NCBI GenBank assembly: GCA_022559845.1
Contig: CM040126.1
Span: 145,770,064 to 145,834,063 of the forward strand
DNA: 64,000 bases
Direction of reading: 5' to 3'
From: Amorphophallus konjac
Taxonomy: Eukaryota; Streptophyta; Magnoliopsida; Alismatales; Araceae
Both the position numbers and the translations under genes were made by a program. The notes beneath the pieces are model-generated. The model was not told the DNA's origin. It was given only the letters and a program-made list of their open reading frames with translations, and searched no databases. Positions 21,188 to 32,159 of the stretch are shown one piece after another. Position 1 is the stretch's first letter. Each line of letters begins with the position of its first letter.

Positions 21188-22867
21188 ATGTCGTCGTCCA
21201 ACCCCCTCCGTGGCATCTTGGATGCAAATCGCTTAACTGGACCGAACTACTCGGATTGGCTGCGTAACCTACGCATAGTCCTTACCGCCGAAAAGATTGC
21301 ATACGTGTTGGACACGGTTCATTCTGAGACAGCTCCTGATGCCGACGAGGGCGAGTTACTGGCTTATGCCAAGTGATCTGAGGACTCCTCCCTTATCCAA
21401 TGTTACATGTTGGCCTCTATGGCTCCCGAGCTGCAGAGGCAATTTGAAAAGACCGATTGTAGAAGTATACTTCTCAATCTACGCCAGCTCTTCAGGGAGC
21501 AGGGTAGGATTGAGAGGTATGACATCTCCAAAAGGCTTTTCAGGACACAGATGTCTGAGGGTTCATCAGTACAGGCCCATGTACTGAAAATGATGGAGTG
21601 GATTGAAAGACTCAATGCATTGGGGTTCAAGTTGGATCTTGAACTATGCATTGATCTTATACTCCAGTCATTGTCCGATTCCTTTTCTTCCTTCATCATG
21701 AACTTTAACATGAACAGGATTGAAGCAACTCTCCCAGAGCTGCTCAATATGTTAAAGAGTGCTGAAGGAACCATGCAGAAAGATAAACTATCTTCGTCTG
21801 TAATGGTTATTGGCCGGGCCAACAAGAAAAGGAAGGCCTCCCAAATATCCACCACGAGTAACAAAGGGAAGGGAAAGAAAAAAGGTCACGGGTAAGCAAC
21901 TCGCCAAAGTTGACAAAGGGAAGGGCAAGAAGAATGAAAAGGAAGACAAATATTTTCGATGCGGGGAAACTGAGCATTGGAAAAGGAATTGCAAGGACTG
22001 TTATTATGTTCCTAATATTATTAAGAATATTATTTCAATCTCTGGCTTGTATAACATTGGATACACATTGGCTTTTAATAGCACTGGGTGCTCTATAATG
22101 AATAATGCTTTGGTTATAGCCAATGGTTCATTAGTCAATGGTCTTTATGTATTAGATACACGTTCTAATGTTATGCAAATTTCCAATGCTGATGACGTGA
22201 ATTATGCATATCTATGGCATTGCAGACTTGGTAATGTAGGTGAGAAAAGAGTCTCTCACTTACACTCAAATGGGTATTTGAATTCGTTCGAATACAAGCC
22301 ATTTGATACCTGTGAGTCGTGTCTCATGGGGAAAATGACCAAGGCTCCCTTTGGTGGACATGGTGAGAGGGTTGTTGACCTTCTCGAGCTCATACACTCA
22401 GATGTGTGTGGACCCATGTCCATAGAAGCAAAAGGAGGTTGTCTCTATTTCATTTCTTTTATTGATGACTTCTCAAGATATGGCTATGTGTATTTAATGA
22501 GACATAAGTCACAAGCCTTTGAGAAGTTTAAGGAATACAAGAATGAAGTAGAGAAACAGACTGACAAAAGTATTAAGGCTCTTCGATCGGATCGAGGAGG
22601 TGAATACTTAAGCCATGAATTCACTTCTTATCTTAAAGACCATGGAATAGTTTCTCAGTGGACTCCACCGTATACACCACAGCATAATGGTGTATCCGAG
22701 AGGAGAAACAGGACCTTGTTAGATATGGTCCGATCCATGATGTCTATGTCAGGACTACGCTTGTCTCTCTAGGGCTATGCGTTAGAGACTGCGGCTTATT
22801 TATTGAATAGGATCTCAAGTAAATCAGTTCCTTCTATACCATATGAGATATGGAAGGACAGGAAACC
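21188..22867 (+). pseudogene. gag-pol: Copia gag and first part of pol, broken
   Basis: Gag starts at ATG 21188 (MSSSNPLRGILDANRLTGPN) and is shifted at about 21376 into a second frame (21407-21895) that holds the rest of the capsid region. Another shift near 21890 leads to a zinc knuckle (YFRCGETEHWKRNC, with the first Cys replaced by Arg-Cys spacing) fused directly to DCYYVPNIIKNIIS of the post-protease region. The aspartic protease is therefore deleted. GAG-pre-integrase and integrase follow: HCRLG, SDVCGPM, SDRGGEYL and then the Glu region HNGVSERRNRT. A TAG at 22771 closes the frame. The gene is cut at 22867 by the nested element. Confidence 0.85.
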
Positions 22868-25277
22868 TGATGAGTCTTGTTGAATCTTTACATGTTTTGA
22901 TGATGACAACACTATAAGTCTTAGTGGTGTTCAAAAATATTTCTCTGTGAAAAATTAACAAAAATATTTTTCTGTGAAAGTGAACAAAGAATATTTTTCT
23001 GTGAAGAATAAACCTTCATTTCACTTCAAGTATTTTCAGGGACTGTCTTCGTGTTGGTTGGAACTTCGTCATGTTTGTGTATAACACCTCGTGTTGTACT
23101 GTTTGCCTTCGTGTCGTTTTAGTTTTAGTACTGTTTGTGTTTTCAACACGCCGTGTCGTCCTTTCGTACCTCGTGTTGTGTTAAGTTGTGTGCTGATTGA
23201 CTTCGTGCTGATTCTTCTGAAGCAGCTCGAATTGTTCTGATGAACTTCGAGTTGCTTCTGTATGAACCTCGTGTCGTTAGCACTTAGTTGCTCATCTCGA
23301 GTCAGTCCTCTATGTTTGCTCTTGTGTCTTCGTGTCAATTACTGTAGTTCCTCGAGTTGTTCTTCTGCTTCCACCGTTTCATCACGTGTTGTTGAAGATG
23401 TGTCTATCTCATGTCTTCGTGTCGTGTTTCCTAGACCTCGTGTCTTTGTCGCTTTGTGACCTCACCTCGTGTCGGTTTCTGTTTTCGTCTTCGTGTTGTT
23501 TTCAACTCGTGTCGCCTCGTCTTCGAGTCATTCATTCGAGATATTGTGTGCTCGAGTTGTTTTTCTTGTGTTTTCAAGTGTTGTTTCACTACGTGTCTTC
23601 GTGTTGTCTTTTGTATTCGTGTCTTCGTGTTGTCTTTGTATTCGTGTCTTCGTATTATCTTTGTATTCGTGTCTTCATGTTTCTTTTGTATTTGTATCTC
23701 CGTGTTGCTTCCTTCTATTTTCGTCCTGGTCTCTTCTGATCGCGTGTCTTTCTATTACTTCACTCTGTGTTATCTTCTTCTCACCTCATGCTGTCTTCAT
23801 CTGACTTCGTGTCGTCTTCGTTGTTGTGTTAGCTGTGTTCTCGTGTACTTCGTGTCGTTCTCGTGTTATCTCGTGCTAAACTCATCTAACGTACCTCGTG
23901 TCAGTCACAGTATAGTGCACCTCATTTTATTATCATATATCTCGTGCAGTTCTTTGTTCTTATGGCCAGCCAACTTATCTCAGCTACATATAGCGAACCC
24001 TGAGCATTAATGTAATTAATCTGCTTGCAGGGATCCGAGGAAGATTACTCCTCAGTGTCTGGGTAGCACGTGATCCAATGCTAGAGGAACCAATCCGATA
24101 AGGACACGTGGCAAGAAGGTTCTGGATCAAGCGTGGGAGGCACACGCATTCTGAACCGGATCTGCTGCTGCTGCTGATATAAATAGAAACCTTCGTCTTC
24201 AGATGGAGTATGATCGAAAAAGAGAAAGATATAGAAGAAAGAGCAGAAAAGCAGAGAGTCCTTCGATCCAGAAAAATGAGAGAAAGAAGAGAAGAAAAAG
24301 AGAGAGCAGAAACTGAAGGAGAAAGAAGAAGAAGAAAAGAAGAGGAGAGAGAGCTTTACTAAGGATCTGATCAGTCTGTTCGTGGATCAAATCTAGAACG
24401 ACTATGCTCATTGAGAGCTATACATCTTGCGTTTTATTTCCAGCTGCTGTCGCTGTCATTTTCATGTTTTCTTATTTTTTCTTTTGCTACCTTGTTTAGT
24501 CTTGTTCTTCCGATTGCCCTGTTGGGGATCGGGTTTCTCCTGGTGGTACAGGAGAAGGGAGATCTGATCTCCAGGTTGCAAGTGACAGGTTGTCACTTGA
24601 GGGTTCCCTCTAGTTTAGAGGAAGGGAGGCTTGTCCTCCGGTCCTTGGCTTGTGGCTTGTAAGTCAAGGGGTCCCTCCGGTTGGAGGAAGAGAGGTCTTA
24701 GACCTCTGGTTTGCTAGTGACGGGGAGTCACTGGTGGGTTCCCTCCTGGTCTGGAGGAAGAGAGGCTAGGCCTCTGGTGGGTTGCCGGCAGTAGGTTGCT
24801 ACTGACTGGTTCACTGGTAGTGGGACTGCTACCAGTGGGGTTCCCTCTTGGTATAGAGGAAGAGAGACGTGAGTCTTTGGTTTCTAGTGACCGTGGGTTG
24901 CTAGTGGTTCCCTCCGAGTAGGAGGAAGAGGGGAGGTTGTTCCCCTGGGTAAGCTGTGTATCAGCATTTGTTGGCAAGCTATGTTGCCCAGCTGTTAGTG
25001 AAGCCACACTCAGTTTGAGTGTGGGGTGGATGTAGGTCTGGAGGACCGAACCACCTAAAAATCCCCGTGCCGTGTGCTTGTTTTTCTCTTCTGGACTTGG
25101 ATATTCGGTAGATGCTTGTTTAGGCCGATCCTTCCCTATCCTCCAAGCAGTTCGTTCTGCGGTTAGTGTTTAACCATTGTGCTCTAATTCAGAAACTCTT
25201 GTTTGAGATCTAAACTTAATTTTTAATCCTTAATTTTTAACGGGTAAAGGTCCATTCACCCCCCTCTGGACCTATCA
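22868..25277 (+). repeat. 5' LTR of nested Sirevirus-like element
   Basis: It is 2,410 bp, TGATGAGTC (TGTTGAGTC in the 3' copy) to CCTATCA. U3 (about 23040-23930) is dominated by a short word of the type CTTCGTGTCG/CCTCGTGTTG. The TATA box TATAAATA is at 24178-24185. The downstream part has GGTTCCCTC...GGAGGAAGAG repeats (24600-24930). Confidence 0.9.
23050..23930 (+). repeat. Dispersed TTCGTGTCG word in nested LTR U3
   Basis: Several dozen copies of (C/T)TCGTGTYG and related CTCGAGTTG occur in about 880 bp, ending some 250 bp before the TATA box. The 3' LTR repeats the pattern at 32340-33230. Open frames here (Cys/Val/Ser-rich) are by-products of the repeat. Confidence 0.85.
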
Positions 25278-25279
25278 AT

Positions 25280-25291
25280 TGGTATCAGAGC
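25280..25291 (+). promoter_or_regulatory. Primer-binding site of nested element
   Basis: TGGTATCAGAGC, two bases after the LTR end, matches the 3' end of initiator tRNA-Met. Confidence 0.9.
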
Positions 25292-25397
25292 GGTTCCCTA
25301 TATCTCCAGATTCAACGATCTGTAGGGGATCTTGCTGGTCTGATAGGTGCATTTCTGTTTTGGTCTTACTGCTTGGTTTTACTCCTGAATTGATTTC

Positions 25398-27647
25398 AAT
25401 GAAGCACTCACCGATCTTAGTGGTTCTGGATTTACGTTGTGGCTTAGAAGTCTGCGTACCTATGTTAAACAACGTGATCCGGATATGTGGAAGTTGATTT
25501 CACATGGTCCACACAAACTGCCAAAGAAAATGTCCAAATGGACTGACAATGATAGATACATGTGTGATCAAAACGAGAAGGCTATGGAAATTCTGAAGGC
25601 TGCCACTGACAAAGCTTTACATTCATGTTTTTATCATTGCAGGTCAGCCACTGAAATTTTGGACCAACTGAAAATAGCCTTCGAGTCAAAGAAGGACGCC
25701 TGCATGATGGACAATAAGACTGATCACAGCAACAATCAAAGTAATGAAAAGGACAATGATGATTAGGTAAACCCTTTTCAACATTATACTATGGATGATT
25801 GGGAAAATAGCTATGCTGACTTGTTGGGGCTATATGAAAATTTAAAAAGAGAACATAAGAAACTGAGAAAGGATACTAGGTTAACCAGTGCAAATTCCTC
25901 TTCATGTCAAAACTGTTTAAAATTGGAACAAACAAATGATGCTTCCATAGCTGAGATTCGTAAGCTTGAGAGTCAAATTAAATTGTTAAAGAAAAAGAAT
26001 CAAGAATCTGTTAATTCAGAACTGAATGAACTTAAATCTGAAAATGACTCTCTCAGGAAAATCATTGAAGAAAACGTTCAGAAAATTAAAAACCTTGAAC
26101 AAGAAAACAAACTGCTAACTGAAAAATCTGAATCTAATCAACAATTTGAACCACCGTGTGAAGATCAGATTTTAATAAATGAATTGGTCCAGAATGACAA
26201 GCTCAAGGGAGAAATTGAAAAATTGAAAATGTTGAACAGTAGTATGTCTGAGAGACTTCTAACCTTAGAAAAAGGAAAAACTGTTTGCATTGAAGATTCT
26301 GATAAACTGAGCAATCTGGAAAATGAAATTGAGGACTATAAAATCGCAAACAAGGTGCTAAGTGAATGTGTAAACTGCAATGAACAAGAGATTGCCAGTT
26401 ATGAAATACACATTGTTTCTCTGGAAAATGAAATAGAAGACTTGAAGAAATCCTTGTCAAAATTTGTGGAAGGACAAGAAAATCTGGACAGATTGTTAGG
26501 TGTTAAAGTCAATTTTCAAAAAGAAGGGTTGGGCTATAACTCAACAAAGAAAAAGAGTTTTGAAAATAAGATTCAAACTTCTGCTGTTTCAGATGTTGCA
26601 TCTGCTAGCCTAGCCAGTCCTTCTGTATTTCAATTCACTGCTCAAAGAAGTCTGAAGACAACTGTAGAACAAAAAGGGAAGAACAAAGTGGATTCTACTA
26701 CATACATGCATCCTGACTTTAAATCCCATGCTAACAAGAAACCTATGTCATGCCTTAATTGTCATAAAGCTGGTCATCAAATGCATGAATGCAAACTGAA
26801 AGGAAAAGATGACATGAATACTAGTAAAATGCATGTTAGGAAAACTCATGACAGAAATCATGAGGTTCAGAAAAAGAAAATGTCATGTTACTACTGCCAT
26901 AGAATTGGCCATTTGATGCATGAATGTAGATTGATGGAAAAGGATGATATGGATGCTAGGAAATATCGTGATAGAAATCCTGATGTTCATTCAAAGAAAA
27001 GGGAATGTTCGCATTGTGGTAGATTAGGCCACACCCTTGCTCAATGTTGGTTTGCTAATGGAAAGAAAAAACCACTCCCACATCATGCTAAATTTTATGC
27101 TAACCAACATGCTCTTAATATCAACAAAACTGCTTCTCCGAACCAGCATGTCAGATGTTTTAATTGTAACAAGCTTGGGCATAAGGTCACTGAATGTTGG
27201 GCAAGATCTTATAGGAGAGAGTCTCCTTTCTGCTCCCATTGTGGGAAGCATGGCCATGCAGTCAAGGACTGCTGGCATGCTCAGGGTAGAAAACTCAATT
27301 CTAAAACTGATAATCTCCCTGCGAATAAAAATGAATTTGGTAGAAATGTCTTTAGAGGCAAGCACAATGAGTGCTTCAAATGTGGGAAGCCAGGTCACAG
27401 GATTGCAACCTGTTGACTGGCAGGATATCAAAACCAAACTGGTTTTGGCAAACAGAATGTTTATTCTGTTAACAAGGAGTCTCGTGTTTATGCACATAGG
27501 ATTCATGCTAACAAGGATATGCATAAATCAGTACTGAAAGCTGCTGCTCCTTGCTATCAAGTTAAAAATGTGTTGAGGAAACTTGCTAGAAGTAATATTG
27601 TCATGTCAGGACCCAAGACTTCTTGGGTACCTGTTTGTGCAAAATAA
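25398..27647 (+). pseudogene. gag: Gag of nested Sirevirus-like element with six zinc knuckles
   Basis: The N-terminal capsid part (about 25398-25766: GFTLWLRSLRTYVKQRDPDMW, shortened here to FTLWLRSLRTY) has no in-frame ATG and ends at a stop; the middle of the usual gag domain is missing. A 541-codon frame (25791-27416) follows in another frame, with a long coiled coil (about residues 60-235), then six CX2CX4HX4C zinc knuckles (about residues 320, 365, 405, 455, 480 and 527). A TGA at 27414-27416 closes it, probably from a TGG codon, because the same frame continues for 76 codons to TAA 27645. The end carries GPKTSWVPV, close to the GPK..WVP motif that precedes pol in Sireviruses. Gag would bind RNA and form particles. 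Confidence 0.82.
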
Positions 27648-29559
27648 CTTTGCTTTGCAGGTGTGCCTTGGATGGAATAAAGGGGTAATAAACCAGGGCA
27701 CATAAAAGGACCCCATGCCTGAATGCTCCAGGTAAATTTACTGCTTCCCTCCTAATCTGAATTCAATCTCCAATCCATCAGAATGATGTTTGTTGTTGTT
27801 CATATAAACTGCCTATTTTGGACTAGACAGAATTATCATGATTAGAACAACCTCTCTAGTCTGCCATGCCCGTTGATTATCATGTTTGACCACTATGATA
27901 TATCAAATAGTAAGCTATCAAAAGGCAGGGAAATTTGTCCTGAGGTGCTTACTATGTGTGAGGTGGTCTTTCAGACCAAGTGCTCCGCCTAGTACCATGG
28001 GTCATTCTGCTGATCAGGGGAGCCTGTATGTGCATGATTCACAAACTCACATGTTTAATTTTCATGGCAAACACTGCATTCAATAAATAATTAATACTTC
28101 CAAGAGTCGTGTGTGAGATGTCCTTGAGTGGGCTGAAAAGGAGTTTGACAGGCCATTTGGTTTCTGAAGAATTTTGTCAGCCGATGCAGTTAATGTGGTG
28201 TTAAGATCTGTCATCTCATGAGGTTGCAGTTTATTGCCCAAGAGCTTCTCTGGATGTGAGACAGAACTTCTTCAAGAATATTATATTTGTAAGCGTCCTT
28301 GGTGCTTAATGTCTTGAGTGATCTCTCACTTGTTGGCTTGCTGATAGGAGTGCTGCTCATCTCATCTCTCTCCATTCGGTCTGCCACCTTCTTATCTCTC
28401 TCCTATCACTTTTGGTTCAGAAATTCTCTCAAAGAAATTTTTTTTCTTACAGTCTTCTTGCTCTTATCAGATGTGATCTGTATACCTTAAACCACCCAAT
28501 ATCTAGTGTAACAACTTACACCTGTTAATAAAGAACTTCAATGTATGGGGGTTATATTTGGTCCTTGATCCTTCTAAGTTATCCTCTCAAGTGTTGGTCA
28601 ACATATTATAAAACTTCCTGTTAAATGAGAAAAACTTGTTGAGGATCTCGATTTAACTGAAACTTATGTGAAGAGAGCTGTGAGATAAAAATTGTGTTAA
28701 GTAAGATATCTGTCTTTTGTCTAAAATCATGAGAAGTGCCACCAGGGAATACGCCATTCTTTGTGGCAGTGCAATGACTTTTGTGGAGAAATAGACACTC
28801 TAGATCAGAGAAGTCCAGAGTTTCTGTCATGATACAACTAGCTATCTCTGTATAGAAATGTTAAAATAATACAAAAAAAAGGGAAAAGTCAACAAAGAAA
28901 AATTTCATTGGCTTTTATTGGCATAAAGGTAGTCCGTCCTGAGTAACCAGGGTTTCTGGTGTCTGATAAACATGTCTCCTTGTGTAAAAATGGACTATTC
29001 TACCTTGTGCTCAACAAATTGGTTGACCCTGTATGCCTTCTCTTGTCTATTAAATGAAGAAATGAAATCTGCTTGACATCGATGTGTTATTTCTTTGCTT
29101 GACAAACATAAGGAGTAATTTAATCGTGACTCTCTCTAGGTTAAGCAACTTTAACAGCTAATTTTGTGATCATGTTGATTTAATATCTTGAGGTAACTGA
29201 CCATGGAATTTGGAAGAATATAACTAGTCCATATATTGAAGGGCAAACTTTAACAGGCAATGGCTGTGTTACATCATGACTGAGGGTAGTTTGGGTATTT
29301 CCAGAAAAAGTTTGATAAGAGTGAAAAGCAACCCGACAAAACCCTTCTTGTTTCACACGCCTTCATCCACAAACCCTCGTTTCCCCTTGCCGCTTCCTAT
29401 TCATCTTCGTGCCGCTCCACCTTGAGTGTTCCTTCAAACTCATCTCTATCTTTTCCCGCTCACTTCCTTTCCCCACAGAGATCTCTTCCCCTCTTGGGTC
29501 TAGCTTCACTTCCAGTAGCAACCGGCAAGAGAGAGTTGATACTCTAGGAGTCTTGGCAA
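27648..29559 (+). other. Post-gag noncoding region of nested element
   Basis: Pol should start here and is absent. Instead the sequence passes to the region that follows pol in the outer Sirevirus: 27860-28080 aligns with the minus strand of about 6310-6480. The last 200 bp before the extra ORF are pyrimidine-rich and look like a leader or splice-acceptor region (CCACAG near 29477, TTCCAG near 29515). Confidence 0.6.
27886..28086 (+). CDS. Short conserved reading frame, copy in nested element
   Basis: This 66-codon frame shares T-M-I-Y-Q-I-V, Y-Q-K-A-G and P-S-T-M-G with the frame at 6316-6525 of the outer Sirevirus. The two elements are clearly different families on opposite strands. The function is unknown. 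Confidence 0.35.
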   Translation: MTTMIYQIVSYQKAGKFVLRCLLCVRWSFRPSAPPSTMGHSADQGSLYVHDSQTHMFNFHGKHCIQ

Positions 29560-31845
29560 ATGGATCAGCAAGCATCCGCCGCTCAGGTTGAAAGGAAGAG
29601 GAAAGGAAAGGAAACTGCTGAGGAGCCTCCGTCCAAGCAGCAACGTTGTCTAGAATCAGAAGCTGCAGTGGGAATGTCTTCAGAGCAAGGTACCAGGCCT
29701 TCCCAGTCTACCGTATTTTTAGAGAGTGGTAAAATCATTCCTCCGAGGATAGTTGATTTCGGTGATGAATCCATGGTCCTGAAGTTTCTAGAACTCTTGA
29801 AGATCTTCGAGTTTCAGGAATGGAGGAAATTTTTGGAAGATCACAGGGTATTCTACCCTAGCCTAGTGATGGAATTTTACAACAACTTGTTGTTAAGCCG
29901 AGATAAGTCTGCATTGATTTCGACTGTTAAAGGGGTTGAGATAACAGTGACATGCAACTCTCTCCATGAAGCTCTAAGTATTCCAGAAAAGGGAGAGGTG
30001 GAGAGAGGGTACAGATACAGTCTGCATGAGGCGTTTTTGGTTATTACTGGTAAACCTAGTAACATTCTTGACAAGGGGCAAGTGAAGCTGAAAGCTTTCC
30101 AAACCTCGTCATTTCCTCCTCTTCACAAGCTCCTTCAAAACATAATTGCTTCTATAGTCACACCACAGACTGGAGCTAGGGGTAGAATAACAGACACACA
30201 GAGGTTTCTACTATTTTGTCTGATTCAGAATGTAAAGATATGTTTGCCAGAAATCATTTTTACTATCATGAAGGGATGTATTGGATCCAAGAGACACCTT
30301 CCCTATGCCGCCCATCTGGCAGACATCTTCAAGTATTCAGAGATTTGCTTGGATGGAGAGGCTGCATCTGAAGTTAAGGCCCGAAACATATTTAATATGA
30401 ATTTTGTTTCAGTGTTTTTGGGCTTGGAGGGCTCTTCAATGGTGGGGCAAGTTAAGGCCCAGAAAGTCAAGGAATCACAAACTCAGGGGGAGCATCTGGA
30501 ACAATCTCAAGACTTAGCTCAAACTGGTGTGCAATTAGTTTCTGAGATTGCTGTACAGGATACACCAGCTGAACAACCACAGTCTATTACGTCTGCTGCA
30601 CTCACTGAAGTATCTTTTTCCTTTCAGAGGCTAGTTGAGGTTGCATCTGAAGAAATTAGGTTGTCTGAAGAAAGTATTCAGACTGATCTAGATGCAAATA
30701 TTGATGGTCTGTTTGATTCTTTTGGGAAGACATCTGAAGAGGTGATATTGCCCGTGGAACAGCCAGCTAATAAGCAAGAAAGTACTGATCAAGAACTTAC
30801 TGATTTTGTTAATGTGATTCTAAGAGAGACTGTAGAGAAAAGCTTGGAAGAGGCTACCAACTTGGTTACATCTGAAAGTCTTGAACAGGCACCTGTTGAC
30901 AGCCCTGCAGATCATGATCTCATGGAAGATAGAGGGGATAACAATCAAGAAAAAGTTCCTGTCATAGAATTGGATACAGAATCTTCAAATGAGGAAGAGG
31001 AACCTGAAATTGTAGTTCCTGTCAAAGATACACAAGCTGAAGTTGAAGATCAGGCTCCAGCAGTAGACAACCAACCGCCAGTGCAAGAATTTTTTGGTAC
31101 ACCTCTAGGTCCACCTAGACTTCTATCTGCACAGGCGCCCAACATTGAATCTGCTCGGGCACCCAACATTGAAGAACTCCTCATAAAATTGACTCAGCAG
31201 ATGCAGAAACAAGATAAGAAATTAGATGATCTGCTCAAATATGTCACTCTCAACATCAATCAAGTACATTCCAGGCTACTGAAGCTTGAGATATCTCTCC
31301 TCACTGAATGGAAAAGGTTCCTACTCAACAAAAAGGCTTCAGATGATGCCAACAGATCCTTGATGCAAGGTTTGCAGGAGGTTTGTTCAAAGATAGCAAA
31401 AGCACTGCGTAAGTTACAAGATGTTCAAATTTCCTCCTTCAAACTATCTACCAACATTATAGATCACTGCTTTGAGATCAGAACATCTTTAGAAGTTTTG
31501 AAGAAGTCATCCAGTGCCCTAGGTCCAGGTGTTCAGCAGATCTATGATAAATTGGTCGCCTTCTTAACAGAAATGACAATTCTGACTGACAGATATGAAA
31601 CTGTTAATATTCGCCAAGACGACATCATTTCTGAAGTGGCACATGTCAGAAGCGCTGTGGTGTATTGGCTAGCTGAACTGTCAAATGACCTAAAGGAATT
31701 TCAGTCTACCTTGGGTTCAGCACCTGGTCAAGCTTCTTCTAGCAGAACTCCACCTCAAGAATATACCTCTGCTTCTCCAAGGGGGAGACCACCACATGGC
31801 AGGCCACGTGGCCCTTCTAGCAGACATGCCAGACATTTTTCTTGA
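29560..31845 (+). CDS. 761-aa extra ORF of Sirevirus-like element (env-like position)
   Basis: This is the longest intact ORF in the window, ATG 29560 to TGA 31843. It lies between the gag/pol region and the 3' LTR, where Sireviruses often carry an extra or envelope-like gene. Residues 1-50 are basic with KRKGKE and KQQR, a possible nuclear signal. Residues about 60-290 form a globular domain (FQEWRKFLEDHR, SLVMEFYNNLL, TDTQRFLLFCLIQN, LPYAAHLADIFKY) resembling the domain called putative plant transposon protein. Residues 300-530 are acidic and disordered, 540-705 are helical with probable coiled coil, and the tail is Arg/Pro-rich (GRPPHGRPRGPSSRHARHFS). I see no signal peptide or membrane segment, so a true envelope function is doubtful. 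It is intact while the rest of the element is degraded. Confidence 0.78.
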   Translation: MDQQASAAQVERKRKGKETAEEPPSKQQRCLESEAAVGMSSEQGTRPSQSTVFLESGKIIPPRIVDFGDESMVLKFLELLKIFEFQEWRKFLEDHRVFYPSLVMEFYNNLLLSRDKSALISTVKGVEITVTCNSLHEALSIPEKGEVERGYRYSLHEAFLVITGKPSNILDKGQVKLKAFQTSSFPPLHKLLQNIIASIVTPQTGARGRITDTQRFLLFCLIQNVKICLPEIIFTIMKGCIGSKRHLPYAAHLADIFKYSEICLDGEAASEVKARNIFNMNFVSVFLGLEGSSMVGQVKAQKVKESQTQGEHLEQSQDLAQTGVQLVSEIAVQDTPAEQPQSITSAALTEVSFSFQRLVEVASEEIRLSEESIQTDLDANIDGLFDSFGKTSEEVILPVEQPANKQESTDQELTDFVNVILRETVEKSLEEATNLVTSESLEQAPVDSPADHDLMEDRGDNNQEKVPVIELDTESSNEEEEPEIVVPVKDTQAEVEDQAPAVDNQPPVQEFFGTPLGPPRLLSAQAPNIESARAPNIEELLIKLTQQMQKQDKKLDDLLKYVTLNINQVHSRLLKLEISLLTEWKRFLLNKKASDDANRSLMQGLQEVCSKIAKALRKLQDVQISSFKLSTNIIDHCFEIRTSLEVLKKSSSALGPGVQQIYDKLVAFLTEMTILTDRYETVNIRQDDIISEVAHVRSAVVYWLAELSNDLKEFQSTLGSAPGQASSSRTPPQEYTSASPRGRPPHGRPRGPSSRHARHFS

Positions 31846-31969
31846 AAAGACAATGCTCTGTATCTTGTTGCCCATTTTGAGGCTTTCTCTCTCACACTCT
31901 TGGACTTATTAATTAAATTTCATATCATTTGCATTGTTGCATCCTTATTGTTTCCTTCTTTTTGATGAT

Positions 31970-32159
31970 GACAAAGGGGGAGAAATCAGGCCTTTGCTAG
32001 CTCGTTGAGAATGTTTGTTATTCATTGAGAATGGTTATTTGACACTTTAAAAATGTTTAATAATGGTGCTAATGTTTGTTTAGCATTGGAAAGGCTGAAA
32101 TTTTTTTTCTGCAAAGACTCAAGACTGATAGTGTTGCCATCCATCAAAAAGGGGGAGAT
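31970..32159 (+). promoter_or_regulatory. Two polypurine tracts of nested element
   Basis: GACAAAGGGGGAGAAA near 31970 and CAAAAAGGGGGAGAT ending at 32159. The second touches the 3' LTR. Repeated tracts of this form are typical of Sireviruses. Confidence 0.8.

Noticed and set aside
23262..24010. Overlapping Cys/Val/Ser-rich open frames up to 184 codons (and the same at 32532-33169)
   Set aside because: They are present in several frames at once, lie entirely in LTR U3 and come from the TTCGTGTCG-type repeat. No start context, domain or family likeness.
29560..31845. Calling the 761-codon ORF a true envelope protein
   Set aside because: No signal peptide, no membrane segment and no furin-like site are visible. 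Only the position is env-like, so the neutral name extra ORF was kept.
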